From: Brumimicrobium sp033722555
Lineage (GTDB): Bacteria > Bacteroidota > Bacteroidia > Flavobacteriales_D > Crocinitomicaceae
DNA length: 64,000 nucleotides
Direction: 5' to 3'
Assembly: GCA_033722555.1 (NCBI GenBank)
Contig: JAWVYS010000009.1
Location: forward strand, 17,852-81,851
Shown here one piece after another: positions 10,701 through 17,769 of the stretch (within the stretch, counting starts at the first letter, position 1; every line of letters begins with the position of its first letter). The notes under the pieces were generated by a model. It searched no databases and was not told the DNA's origin. It saw nothing but the letters and a program-made list of their open reading frames with translations. The position numbers and the translations under genes are program-made.

Positions 10701-10809
10701 AAGTCTCAGGTTTTAGCAGAGGGTGTTCTCTGAGGTTGACAAAGTTCATTCCGGCTCCTAGCACCAAAAAGGCACCAAGACTAAAAAAAAGAATAAATCG
10801 GTAGCGCAT
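4753..10809 (-). CDS. Alpha-2-macroglobulin family protein with a thioester motif
   Basis: A 2018-residue bacterial alpha-2-macroglobulin-like protein. The family traps proteases in the periplasm or at the surface through bait cleavage and a reactive thioester. An N-terminal hydrophobic segment (residues about 4-20) is a signal sequence or anchor; no lipobox cysteine is seen. Residues about 30-450 are helical and family-specific. A MG2-type segment begins near 590 (DRAIYRPGQTVYFKL). The A2M domain lies near 1260-1360 (FFLPDLRTNEKGEF). The thioester motif CSEQ has its Cys at residue 1475, followed by the helical thioester domain (GGFGWFGG near 1590). The C-terminus is a receptor-binding-like beta domain. 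Near residues 1195-1205, ALEEVAVLSG recalls a TonB-plug signature. No penicillin-binding protein 1C gene is adjacent, unlike many proteobacterial cases. Confidence 0.9.
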   Translation of the reverse strand: MRYRFILFFSLGAFLVLGAGMNFVNLREHPLLKPETSPEGDWQVFDSLMKVNQPNTAREVLWSILEKGIASKSDTNIVKAFQHFSATLAPLEPDERVELYVKLDSITTRLHQPAKSLATTVLVGSFVNQHRYWVPYGADPKPRIAGGDTLRLGSTEGQANYVFDRLERTANELSSLQSFSFGPHKSYLLRVKKDEELYPTVFDYVAHQLIAFYHNYYYTRYYELKHAGVPNEQWFLNPDAFIKADFAKPSLKYKVLSIYQKLEAFHLKEKDILSKNHYQRLLYATEQLQEEKREKWQSAFDYYGDHSARSKFLYEIARLKYDAGKNYHFRSNPAVEKEIKEAYELLKKEMRLFPNNDFSELIQELIRIIEQPQVALEMQNMAYPGDPLPVKFKHANIEEVKLQIYTLPKEYNQRIDYREFIRTGKSKLIRETFFNFTDKGDFQTRETSTLLDPVEQGGDYFILITEKDKSINDLIFSDSTWRDSPKTLFAFTVTEILVKTLKSDEGIDFLVTDYKSGEEIEGAKVEIYYDRNFKILPNTPNKTGATDGDGWYRAKISQEIITYIVTYKQSKLSSHDYFYDYHYEQPEDRIQILTDRAIYRPGQTVYFKLIAYKGKDNDYKVKAGESIEVKVYDNSWNDVYTTTLITNDFGSLHGSFVLPMTGSLGQFTIESRFLKGVNNYQNYSSSFLVEEYKRPTFEAMIEQPEGEAKLNDSVKVIGKVKAFAGYPVSGAKVNYKIYRTWNTYWRYYGANDQGRDLVLDRETVSDENGEFNIEFHAKTDPNSPEYAYYNFEIIAEVSDISGETHEARTDLNLSKTGLQLTYTGPSEIIAGNSKKAVMKVLNMAGKEQEGYSGEIKVYRTEYSPQFQSRIWSDAEFKKFDEEKWKQLFPYSPLSNFDHETKKEVLVRTVKFKVGDSIEVNKLINSEQGNFRLEAYTLSREGDTIRTSREISVIDLKSKELPKPAELWSYISSSHANVGETIKFQLGSSFRNAQAYVQLRRGEEVIMEKWVYLKDRKEISYTISEKDRGNISYHVVLIYDGKAYTESQSVYIPFDNKELVIKTKTFRNKLLPGQKEEWRFTLTGKDAEKIAAEICAGMYDASLDQFSSNSWSLWPYYGNYYYPDWRGPSERHVTTATSQGGWYSNVYKLQRLENHYRKIIDMHIGRYYNDYAYYSVDEDRADGSVMRSVSARFARSEDTMAEPEALEEVAVLSGVDQKSNEKLKKEHLSKDKKATVENNTQPVQIRENFNETAFFLPDLRTNEKGEFVVEFTLPESLTEWKFMALAHTKELKTGNINLEVVAQKPLMVTSNAPRFFRSGDRFDFASKVVNLTDSVQEVEVELTFFDPVTEQPLNLIGRQPRTQRLSVPANQSKEVIWNLDLTDQLGLISYKITAANNAFSDGEQKPIPVLSNRQLITEAFPFVLTEKGKSTLTFSSLKENKSQSLRNERVTFEYTSNPAWSAVLALPYLQEYPYECSEQVFSRYYANSLARNVIENKPKIKTLFETWRSQSPEVFMSQLEKNEQLKTVLLEETPWVLEAKSESERRKRIGELFEMDKLSRSQEKALRLLKQKQNSDGGFGWFGGNRSNVYITQHIVSGFGHLKNLGIDLTGDAQSIVDRAISFLNDDHVEDYKEMTEKQRSNYTISSLDLHWLYSTAYFKGNDNPKTKEVKTFLHGKLAKHWSKLSLQQQAMAGMYFLNQNDQKYSQMILASLRDRAKTEQSKGTYFPENDGGYYWDEDKIVTQALIIEFFSKAGASQQEVDKLRLWLILQKRSNAWESTKSTALATYALLLNGTDYLEDTKLPVIRIGSEQLVYSETVKPDERFVEVTPGLGHLQTTWSGGEVNKNLAEIIIDKPTATPSYGAVYWKYFEDMSKVKASSNAEIQIRKTYRKVVAGDKGDQFVPDTLFKVGDRVSIELVVTVKNDLEFVHIKDLRPAGFEPKMGVSRHFWRNGLWYYQSPRDVSMNYFIDNLPKGTHVFTYEVFVTNSGRFDSGNATVQCMYAPEFVAHSGGDVISVGR

Positions 10810-10909
10810 ACAGCAAATGTTTATTATCTAAGATGTAAAATTATCGTTATTTCCATAAAGTTAACGGAAATAAAGTACACCCTAAGGAAAGATTGGTTCA
10901 AAAAGAGGG

Positions 10910-10940
10910 AAAGCAGGCTTCGGGATCATCAGCCTGCTTT
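10910..10940. repeat. Perfect inverted repeat in a divergent intergenic region
   Basis: Ten-base perfect arms at 10910-10919 and 10931-10940 around an 11-base loop. It lies between the divergent starts of the macroglobulin gene and mrp. No T run follows on the plus strand and only a short one on the minus strand. It could be a protein-binding palindrome or a relic terminator. Confidence 0.5.
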
Positions 10941-10984
10941 CTACCATTCGGAAATGTATTACTGATTTATCCTTAGTTTTTGAT

Positions 10985-10993
10985 TAAATTTGC
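10985..10993 (+). promoter_or_regulatory. Bacteroidota -7 promoter box of mrp
   Basis: TAAATTTGC matches the Bacteroidota -7 consensus TAnnTTTG. Its end is 17 bases before the ATG at 11011, leaving room for a short leader. No good TTTG -33 element is visible at the usual 19-21 base spacing. Confidence 0.55.
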
Positions 10994-11010
10994 ACCTCCA
11001 AAATAGAAGT

Positions 11011-12072
11011 ATGGAAATAACAAGAGAGAAGGTGCTGGAGGCATTAGGAAACGTCATAGAACCGGATCTAAAGAAAGATATCGTCTCACAGAACCTTGTG
11101 GAAGACCTTGAAATTCAAGGAAATAATATTTCACTGACGGTAAATGTGACTAATCCTGCCCTGCATGCAAGAAAACGTATGCAGGAAGCTGTGAAATTTG
11201 CTCTAAACCGCGTACTCGGTGATAAAATCGAAGTGGAGGTTTCTGTAAAAGGTTTGCCTGCAGAAGTAAAGACAGCCAGAAGAAAAATTCTTCCCGATGT
11301 GAAGAAAATAATTGCTATCGCTTCTGGCAAAGGTGGTGTAGGGAAATCTACCGTTGTGGCTAATTTGGCAGGCGGATTAGCAAAAGCTGGTTATAAGGTT
11401 GGTATTGTGGACGCGGATATTTACGGACCATCTATGCCGACCATGTTTGATGTAGTCGGAGAAAGGCCTTCTTCCATTGAGGTGGATGGAGAAGCTAAAA
11501 TGACCCCGGTTATTTCTTACGGCATACAAATCATGTCGATCGGGTTTTTCACTGAACCTGACAATGCCGTAGTTTGGAGAGGCCCCATGGCTTCAAAGGC
11601 TTTGACTCAAATGTTCACTGATACCCATTGGGGTGCGCTTGACTATCTATTGGTGGATCTTCCTCCCGGTACAGGTGATATTCATCTTTCACTCGTACAA
11701 ACAGTTCCTCTGGATGGTGCGGTAATCGTTTCAACTCCTCAGGAAGTTGCTCTGGCAGATGCCAGAAAAGGCGTAAGTATGTTCCGACTGGACAACATCA
11801 AAGTTCCTGTGATCGGACTGATCGAGAACATGGCCTGGTTTACACCGGCCGAACTGCCCGAAAATAAATATTATATTTTTGGAAGAGACGGCGTTAAAAA
11901 CCTTGCTCAGGGCATGAACGAAACCTTTTTAGGCCACATTCCGCTTGTACAAAGCGTTCGTGAATCAGGGGACATAGGCAGACCGGCGGTATATCAGGAA
12001 AATACACCAATTTCTCAGGCTTTTGATGAATTAGTTCGTAAATTTGTTGAAGAAACGAATAAGGAAAGATAA
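11011..12072 (+). CDS. mrp: Mrp/NBP35-family iron-sulfur carrier ATPase
   Basis: A 353-residue P-loop ATPase of the Mrp/ApbC group, which carries or assembles Fe-S clusters for apoproteins. Residues about 1-85 form a DUF59/MIP18-like domain (VLEALGNVIEPDL). The deviant Walker A GKGGVGKST is at 106-114, followed by DADIYGPSMP and the Walker B-like DYLLVDLPPGTGD. The segment GLIENMAWFTPAELP lacks the CxxC that binds the bridging cluster in many Mrp proteins. The start is the ATG at 11011: an in-frame TTG 21 bases upstream overlaps the -7 promoter box. The NifU-like gene starts one base after its stop, so the pair is an operon. Confidence 0.93.
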   Translation: MEITREKVLEALGNVIEPDLKKDIVSQNLVEDLEIQGNNISLTVNVTNPALHARKRMQEAVKFALNRVLGDKIEVEVSVKGLPAEVKTARRKILPDVKKIIAIASGKGGVGKSTVVANLAGGLAKAGYKVGIVDADIYGPSMPTMFDVVGERPSSIEVDGEAKMTPVISYGIQIMSIGFFTEPDNAVVWRGPMASKALTQMFTDTHWGALDYLLVDLPPGTGDIHLSLVQTVPLDGAVIVSTPQEVALADARKGVSMFRLDNIKVPVIGLIENMAWFTPAELPENKYYIFGRDGVKNLAQGMNETFLGHIPLVQSVRESGDIGRPAVYQENTPISQAFDELVRKFVEETNKER

Positions 12073-12073
12073 G

Positions 12074-12334
12074 ATGTCCGTAAATAAAATATCAATTTCA
12101 GAAAAAGTGAATGCAGCTCTTGAGCAGTTGCGGCCTTTTCTGGAAGCCGATGGCGGAGACATGGAACTCGTGGAGGTAACTGATGATGCGGTGGTGAGGG
12201 TAAAGCTTCTCGGAGCATGTAAAAACTGCTCGATGAGCGTAATGACGATGAAAGCAGGACTGGAAGAAGCCGTAAAAAAAGTAGCTCCTGAAGTCCTTCG
12301 TGTAGAAGCTGTCGACCATCTCGAAACCGTTTAG
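12074..12334 (+). CDS. NifU-like Fe-S scaffold domain protein
   Basis: An 86-residue protein made almost only of the NifU C-terminal domain: ALEQLRPFLEADGGDMEL followed by GACKNCSMS, with cluster-binding cysteines 49 and 52. Such Nfu proteins hold a [4Fe-4S] cluster between two subunits and pass it on. The ATG at 12074 follows the mrp stop by one base; an upstream TTG at 12044 lies inside mrp and would add an unlikely basic tail. The pairing suggests it works with Mrp, possibly supplying the cysteines that this Mrp lacks (inference). Confidence 0.92.
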   Translation: MSVNKISISEKVNAALEQLRPFLEADGGDMELVEVTDDAVVRVKLLGACKNCSMSVMTMKAGLEEAVKKVAPEVLRVEAVDHLETV

Positions 12335-12354
12335 ACTCGGTCGATTTTTTTTTT
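12312..12354 (+). terminator. Possible terminator after the NifU-like gene
   Basis: A 6-bp stem (12312-12317 with 12339-12344) is followed at once by ten T. The loop is 21 bases and the left arm lies inside the coding sequence, so the structure is weak though the T tract is strong. Confidence 0.4.
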
Positions 12355-12372
12355 GTCCGATAAATCATACCC

Positions 12373-12720
12373 GTGTTTGGTTTAAAAAACTCATTCAAAG
12401 GATTGGTCAATATGTTCCGTACCGAAAGGAACTTCAAGGTGCAGATAGCCATTCTTTGTTTAACAATTGCTTTAGGACTTTATCTTCACCTTTCCTCCGC
12501 CGAATGGCTCATTATTATCCTGGTCAGTATTCTTGTATTAAGCCTGGAGGCCTTAAATTCTGCCGTTGAGAAGTTCTGTGACTTCGTACATATAGAGGAG
12601 CACGACAAAATCAAATGGATCAAGGACGTGGCTGCCGGAGCTGTACTGATTGCATGTATCGGAGCGGTGATCATAGGGGGAATAATTTTTATTCCTCGTT
12701 TAATAGTTTTGTTTTCGTAG
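12373..12720 (+). CDS. dgkA: Diacylglycerol kinase family membrane protein
   Basis: A 115-residue integral membrane kinase of the DgkA family, which phosphorylates diacylglycerol or undecaprenol. It has the short N-terminal amphipathic segment with ERNFKVQ, three membrane segments (about 26-43, 45-62, 86-110), the signature EALNSAVEKFCD (59-70) and KDVAAGAVL (88-96). The length is typical. The start appears to be the GTG at 12373, since the first ATG (12412) would remove the conserved N-terminal helix. Gram-positive members of this family act on undecaprenol; the substrate here is not decided by sequence. Confidence 0.88.
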   Translation: MFGLKNSFKGLVNMFRTERNFKVQIAILCLTIALGLYLHLSSAEWLIIILVSILVLSLEALNSAVEKFCDFVHIEEHDKIKWIKDVAAGAVLIACIGAVIIGGIIFIPRLIVLFS

Positions 12721-12997
12721 TGATTCATAGTTTTTCACCCCGGAAAAGGAACCATCCTTTAACTTCACTCCACCACAAGCTTTCTCTCGCTCAGGGAGAC
12801 TCCATTTTGCTCCAGACGAAAAAAGAAGCAATAATTTAATGAATTTGCCTAATTGTATTTTTTTTATGTGATTACCGCTGTTAAAAAAGATTCTTTAAAA
12901 GCTAAATACAGTTAACTTCCCCTTTAATAGTCAAATCTAAGTTCTTCTAAAAACAATATATTTCGTACATTAGCCATCCCAAAAAAGTGGAAATTTT

Positions 12998-15091
12998 ATG
13001 GCTAAGGCAGCGACAAAATCGAATACTAAAGCTCCGAAATTAGAGCAATCCATTATACAAAAAGGGTTTGAACTCATGTGCACAGCGAAAACCCTCGCTG
13101 AAAAATATGAAGCACACAAAGAAGTTACGAGCAAATACGTCCATGCCACTTCACGTGGACATGAAGCGATTCAGCTGGCTCTTGGAATGCAGTTAAAGCC
13201 TCAGGACTGGGTAGCTCCGTATTACCGGGACGACAGTATTCTGCTTGGAATCGGAATCACTCCGTATGAATTGATGCTGCACATTTTCGCCAAGAAAGAT
13301 GAACCTTTTTCCGGAGGAAGAACTTATTACTCGCATCCTTCATTGCGAAGAGATGATATGCCTAAAATTCCACATCAATCCTCTGCAACGGGTATGCAGG
13401 CCATTCCAACAACAGGCGTGGCTATGGGAATTCAGTACACTGAGAAAGAAGGAATAGCACAGGATTTCGGAGGTGAAAATCCGGTTGTTGTTTGCTCTAT
13501 TGGAGACGCTGCGTGCACCGAAGGAGAATTTTCAGAAGCTCTGCAAATGGCGGCTTTGAAGCAGTATCCTATCCTTTATTTAGTACAGGATAATGAATGG
13601 GATATTTCAGCAAATGCTGCAGAAACCAGAGCGCAAGATATTACGCATTATGCCAAAGGTTTTAAAGGAATTGAAGTCGTGACTATTGACGGAAGTAACT
13701 TTGAGGAATCTTATCTGGCTATAGAAAAAACGATCGCAACGATCAGGGAAGAACGTCGTCCGTTTTTGATACACGCGAAAGTTCCTTTGCTGGGACATCA
13801 CACTTCAGGAGTAAGAAAAGAATGGTACAGAGATGATCTCGACGAACATGCCAAAAGAGATCCTTATCCAAAAATTAAAGACCTTGCAAGAAATGCCGGG
13901 ATTGACGAGGCTGATCTGATCAACTTCGAAGCTGAAACCAAGGAAAAAATAAACGAAATATACGAAAAAGCTCAAGCCGCAGAAGATCCAACACCGGAAT
14001 CGGTTACGGATTTTTATTTCGCTCCTACTCCAATCACGGAGGAAAAGGGCGAACGTGAGCCAAAAGGAAAGCAAAAAACCGTCATGGTGGATTGCGCGCT
14101 TTTTGCCGTTCGGGAAATAATGAGTAAGCACCCGGAAGCGCTGTTATACGGACAGGACGTTGGAGGAAGACTGGGCGGTGTTTTCCGTGAGGCAGCAACC
14201 TTAGCCAAAACTTTTGGTGCAAATCGTGTGTTCAATACACCGATCCAGGAAGCGTATATCATTGGAAGCACAGTCGGAATGTCGGCTGTCGGATTAAAAC
14301 CCATCGTAGAAGTTCAGTTCGCCGATTACATTTGGCCGGGACTTAATCAGTTGTTCACGGAATTAAGCAGAAGCTATTACCTTTCAAACGGCAAATGGCC
14401 GGTAAGCGCCGTGATTCGAGTACCAATTGGGGCTTATGGTTCCGGAGGCCCTTATCACTCCTCAAGTGTCGAATCTGTCGTAACAAACATTCGTGGAATT
14501 AAAGTAGTTTATCCTTCTACAGGCGCTGATCTTAAAGGATTGATGAAAGCAGCTTTTTACGATCCAAACCCGGTAGTAATTCTGGAACATAAAGGACTTT
14601 ACTGGTCTAAAATAAAAGGAACAGAAGGTGCTATGAGTGTTGAGCCCGATGAGGATTATGTTGTTCCTATCGGAAAAGGAAGAATTGTACAAAAGGCAGA
14701 TCAATCAGCCATTGACAATGGAGAAAGTTGTGCTGTTATCACTTACGGTCGTGGAGTTTACTGGACCAAAGAAGCTGCGGACAAACATCCCGGCAAAGTT
14801 GAGATTGTTGACCTGCGCTCACTGAGTCCTGTCGATCACGATATCATTTACGAAGCAGCAAAGCGTCATAATAAAATCATGCTGGTAACCGAAGAATCAA
14901 TCGAAGCTTCGTTTACTCTCGGTCTTGCCGGTAAAATTCAACGCGACTGTTTCGAACATCTGGACGCTCCCGTGAAGATTGTCGGATCTGTCGATACACC
15001 CGCAATTCCATTAAACAGTATCCTCGAGGCGGCCCTTTTGCCGAATGCGGAAAAAGTAGGCGTTGTTCTTGAAGAATTGTTGAATTATTGA
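12998..15091 (+). CDS. Fused E1 alpha/beta 2-oxoacid (branched-chain type) dehydrogenase
   Basis: A 697-residue single-chain E1 component joining alpha and beta halves. The alpha half (about 15-340) shows TSRGHEAIQLALG, YYRDDSILLGIG and the thiamine diphosphate motif GDAACTEGEFSEAL with the metal-ligand region QDNEWDIS. A linker with YFAPTPITEEKGE leads into the beta half (about 365-697), with ALLYGQDVGGRLGGVF, NTPIQEA and a transketolase_C end. These enzymes decarboxylate branched-chain or related 2-oxoacids and load E2 lipoyl groups. The fusion is common in Bacteroidota (from memory). The promoter region has TACATTAG at about 12966. No E2 or E3 gene is adjacent. Substrate assignment is by family only. 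Confidence 0.9.
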   Translation: MAKAATKSNTKAPKLEQSIIQKGFELMCTAKTLAEKYEAHKEVTSKYVHATSRGHEAIQLALGMQLKPQDWVAPYYRDDSILLGIGITPYELMLHIFAKKDEPFSGGRTYYSHPSLRRDDMPKIPHQSSATGMQAIPTTGVAMGIQYTEKEGIAQDFGGENPVVVCSIGDAACTEGEFSEALQMAALKQYPILYLVQDNEWDISANAAETRAQDITHYAKGFKGIEVVTIDGSNFEESYLAIEKTIATIREERRPFLIHAKVPLLGHHTSGVRKEWYRDDLDEHAKRDPYPKIKDLARNAGIDEADLINFEAETKEKINEIYEKAQAAEDPTPESVTDFYFAPTPITEEKGEREPKGKQKTVMVDCALFAVREIMSKHPEALLYGQDVGGRLGGVFREAATLAKTFGANRVFNTPIQEAYIIGSTVGMSAVGLKPIVEVQFADYIWPGLNQLFTELSRSYYLSNGKWPVSAVIRVPIGAYGSGGPYHSSSVESVVTNIRGIKVVYPSTGADLKGLMKAAFYDPNPVVILEHKGLYWSKIKGTEGAMSVEPDEDYVVPIGKGRIVQKADQSAIDNGESCAVITYGRGVYWTKEAADKHPGKVEIVDLRSLSPVDHDIIYEAAKRHNKIMLVTEESIEASFTLGLAGKIQRDCFEHLDAPVKIVGSVDTPAIPLNSILEAALLPNAEKVGVVLEELLNY

Positions 15092-15162
15092 TAATAGTTT
15101 GTATCCCATTTTTCGGAAAATTACAGTGGGATCTATTCCACCTTTGATCGGAAGGATGCAGC

Positions 15163-16173
15163 TTAACGGATTCTTCCATCAACGGCATTTTCAACCGTTT
15201 CCACGAGCGAATAAAATGTGTAATTAAGTTCTTTGCGAACCTTTTCGTTACTGAATTTAATATGCTTAAAAGCATTTCGCGCCGAAGATTTTGTGATTGT
15301 AGGAGAAGAGAAAGTAATAGCACTCCAGAACACAGAAAGGCGCCAGGCTATACCCATGAGCACAGGACTCACCTGATAGGCAGGTGGTTTTTTATCCAGT
15401 TTCTGTGCAATCAATCCGAGTAATGTTCTAAAATGGGCATTTTCACCGACGCATAAAAATCTTTGGTTTCTGACGTCTTTTTCAACCAGTAAAACCATGA
15501 TACGGGCAACATCTCGTGCATCAACGAAAGCATTGGATCCGGGAGAATAAAACCTCAGACCTTTGTCAACTGTTCGCAAAATAATCAGCGAACTTTCCTC
15601 CCAGTTCCCTGCCCCGAGAATGACTGAAGGGTTTACAATTACGGCATTGAGTCCTTCTTCAATCCCTCTCCAAACCTCTTTCTCGGCGCTGTATTTTGTT
15701 ATGGAATATCCGCTCGTCTCGTCAGTAATCAGCCATTTTCCTTCTTCGTCCACAAGCTGGTCTTCCGGAATATCTTTATTACCGACTGCAGCGGTCGAAC
15801 TGACATGACATAATTTTTCAACGCCCAAATGCAGACATAAATTGACTATATTGGCTGTACCGTACCGGTTTACCTTCATCATCCGGCTGAAATCTTTTCG
15901 TTTAAAAGAAACGATAGCCGCGCAATGATAAACTACCTTGTGCCCGCGCATGGCATGTTCAAGATCGACAACATCAAGAATATCGCAGGAGACCCAGTTG
16001 ACTCGCTTAAAAAGAGTTTCTGACTGATCCTTCAGATAATAATCAAATATTTTCCTAACGGTCCTAATCTTTTCTGAATTTCGGTAGATCGCAGTAACAG
16101 AGGTGTTTTTCTGAACCAGCTCCACCAGTAAATGACTGCCAACCAACCCCGTTCCTCCTGTTACAAATACCAT
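15163..16173 (-). CDS. NAD(P)-dependent epimerase/dehydratase (extended SDR)
   Basis: A 336-residue extended short-chain dehydrogenase. The Rossmann motif VTGGTGLVGSHL is at residues 4-15 and the catalytic YSAEK pattern at 161-165 (Tyr161, Lys165), with VSSTAAVG supplying the Ser/Thr near 125-131. The overall pattern resembles dihydroflavonol reductase-like and hopanoid-associated epimerases, which act on small hydroxy-carbonyl or sugar-nucleotide substrates; the actual substrate is unknown. The ATG at 16173 places the Rossmann motif directly at the N-terminus, as usual. Convergent with the fused E1 gene, with no obvious terminator between them. Confidence 0.85.
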   Translation of the reverse strand: MVFVTGGTGLVGSHLLVELVQKNTSVTAIYRNSEKIRTVRKIFDYYLKDQSETLFKRVNWVSCDILDVVDLEHAMRGHKVVYHCAAIVSFKRKDFSRMMKVNRYGTANIVNLCLHLGVEKLCHVSSTAAVGNKDIPEDQLVDEEGKWLITDETSGYSITKYSAEKEVWRGIEEGLNAVIVNPSVILGAGNWEESSLIILRTVDKGLRFYSPGSNAFVDARDVARIMVLLVEKDVRNQRFLCVGENAHFRTLLGLIAQKLDKKPPAYQVSPVLMGIAWRLSVFWSAITFSSPTITKSSARNAFKHIKFSNEKVRKELNYTFYSLVETVENAVDGRIR

Positions 16174-16259
16174 GAGACAAAGATAAGTATCTCATTCCAC
16201 ATCTGACTTTCGAAAATCAAATGAATTACTGTTGGGAAAAATATCGATTTACCTTAAAC

Positions 16260-16949
16260 TTACTGACTATTGAGCTGAGCTTTGATTCTTTCAAGTTTCT
16301 TCTTTCGCTCTTGCAGTTTGGTTTTAGCGACTTCAAGGTCAGACTCTTTTTGATTCACTTCCTCAGAAAGTTCTTTAACCTCCTCATTCAAGTCTTTGAT
16401 TTTCTCATTACTTTTAGTAATATCTTTGTTGAGCCCTTTGATCTCTTTTTCCAGCTTTTTAACACGTTTTTCAGTTTCTTTCACCTGATCCTTGTAATAC
16501 TGTGGCAAATAACCCTTCAGAAATTTTACAAGCATTTCCTTCATCGCCCGGTAGGCCTGCTCATGTTCTTTCTGATTTACATATATGTCGTAGCCGAAAG
16601 CCGCAAAAACCTTCATCTCACTTCCTACGGCATCTTCTTCAACAAGGGTATAAAAATCTAGTTTTTTCGAAGAAATTTTTTCAATTACAACGCCCTCCTT
16701 CGAAAGTAGATCACGATTGGTTAAAAACCCTATCCCTTTGATTTTAAAGTCGTACTCGTCCTTAAGAAAGGATTTCCAGGCTTTCTTCACCGTTTTCGTT
16801 TCAGGATCAAGATTGACCTTTAGACAAGGCCTCCATTCACCCTCGTGTTTCACGGAGTCATCCACGGGTTGAACGGTCTGACTCTGTAAATTAAAAGTTC
16901 CGGTAATTATTGCCAATGTTGTAACTAACTGAATACAAAACAACTTCAT
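16260..16949 (-). CDS. Secreted coiled-coil protein of unknown function
   Basis: A 229-residue protein I do not recognise. It has a signal peptide (about 1-23, ending LQSQ). Residues about 35-135 form a mixed domain with FKIKGIGFLTNRDLLSKEG, suggesting a small globular fold. Residues about 138-227 are a long Lys/Glu-rich heptad region (KETEKRVKKLEKEI, KDLNEEVKELSEEV), almost certainly a coiled coil. It is probably periplasmic. The leader just upstream of the start carries a run of twelve T on the plus strand. No operon partner is evident; the epimerase ends 86 bases downstream on the same strand. It is a real gene by codon pattern and architecture, but its function is open. Confidence 0.75.
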   Translation of the reverse strand: MKLFCIQLVTTLAIITGTFNLQSQTVQPVDDSVKHEGEWRPCLKVNLDPETKTVKKAWKSFLKDEYDFKIKGIGFLTNRDLLSKEGVVIEKISSKKLDFYTLVEEDAVGSEMKVFAAFGYDIYVNQKEHEQAYRAMKEMLVKFLKGYLPQYYKDQVKETEKRVKKLEKEIKGLNKDITKSNEKIKDLNEEVKELSEEVNQKESDLEVAKTKLQERKKKLERIKAQLNSQ

Positions 16950-17134
16950 TGCGTTTTTTTTTTTGATTTGTGATTAATATTAAATCGACCGCCTTTCTTG
17001 TTCAAGATTCGAAACGGTCTATATTATCAACAGAAAAAACAATGAAATTGTTTGAAACACACTTTTAAAAAGCTAATAATTAATGATTGTAGCGACAGAT
17101 CGTAATAACAAAATGAAAACAGGATCAGAAGGGA

Positions 17135-17752
17135 TCACCCCCAAATCCTCCATCTACTCTTTAAAACTGACTGTCTGAAATCATCCAGAATCTCATCTCC
17201 GTTAGCAGACCTAAATTTGCGTATGAATTTCTTATAGCCCTGTTGCATTTTACGATCAAATTCCTCCTCGAACAAAGGAATAATTGCCAGAAAATGAACG
17301 ATCTTATCTTCTAATTCAATCGGCCTGAAAAATTGCTCGAGCGCAATGGGTTCAGCAAGCATTAAATGATTCATCTTCATGGTGGAAGATAAAGGCAAAG
17401 AAGGATTTCCATTCGAAAAAGTATGTCCTCGTCCATACCATGTTCCTTTTTCTATGAGATTCTCGGCAAGCTTGGATATTTTTTCGAAAGGCCACGTCAT
17501 GTTCTGATTTTGATGATCTTCGGGTTCCCAGTAACTGGGGAGAGCAAAAAATATCTCGGTATGATCCTTTCCTTTCATAGTATCAGGAACGGGCATTTTA
17601 TAATCCGAAAGACCGTGAGTCATTACAACCGTTACCGGTACGGTAGTCTCAAGATCTATAATCAGGAGGTCAATGTAATCCGACGCTCTTCTTTCCGAAC
17701 GAACCCTATGTTCACCGAGCCGTTCCTTAAGTACTTTTAGTAATTCACTCAT
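17135..17752 (-). CDS. Suppressor of fused (SUFU) domain protein
   Basis: A 205-residue bacterial SUFU-domain protein. Recognisable blocks are VVMTHGLSDYKMPVP (about 42-56), TEIFFALPSYW (65-75), the MTWPFEKISKLAE segment and GHTFSNGNPSLPLS. Bacterial SUFU proteins are widespread, often act as immunity proteins in polymorphic toxin loci, and are otherwise uncharacterised. No toxin gene is seen here. It follows menB on the same strand with a 17-base gap, so they are probably co-transcribed; that says little about its role. An immunity function would need a toxin partner elsewhere. Confidence 0.82.
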   Translation of the reverse strand: MSELLKVLKERLGEHRVRSERRASDYIDLLIIDLETTVPVTVVMTHGLSDYKMPVPDTMKGKDHTEIFFALPSYWEPEDHQNQNMTWPFEKISKLAENLIEKGTWYGRGHTFSNGNPSLPLSSTMKMNHLMLAEPIALEQFFRPIELEDKIVHFLAIIPLFEEEFDRKMQQGYKKFIRKFRSANGDEILDDFRQSVLKSRWRIWG

Positions 17753-17769
17753 CGATTACACCCTGATGA

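Noticed and set aside
10990..11010. TTG start seven codons upstream of the mrp ATG
   Set aside because: It overlaps the -7 promoter box TAAATTTGC, so it would be untranscribed.
12705..12842. Minus-strand open stretch between dgkA and the fused E1 gene that reads SLPEREKACGGVKLKDGSF
   Set aside because: It has no ATG start, overlaps the end of dgkA and matches no family I know. Possibly a gene relic or short repeat, but chance is as likely.
15103..15132. Inverted repeat ATCCCA/TGGGAT after the fused E1 gene as a terminator
   Set aside because: Only six pairs, an 18-base loop and no T tract.
16933..16950. Run of T next to the coiled-coil protein start as a terminator or slippage site
   Set aside because: There is no stem beside it, and AT-rich leaders are common in this phylum.
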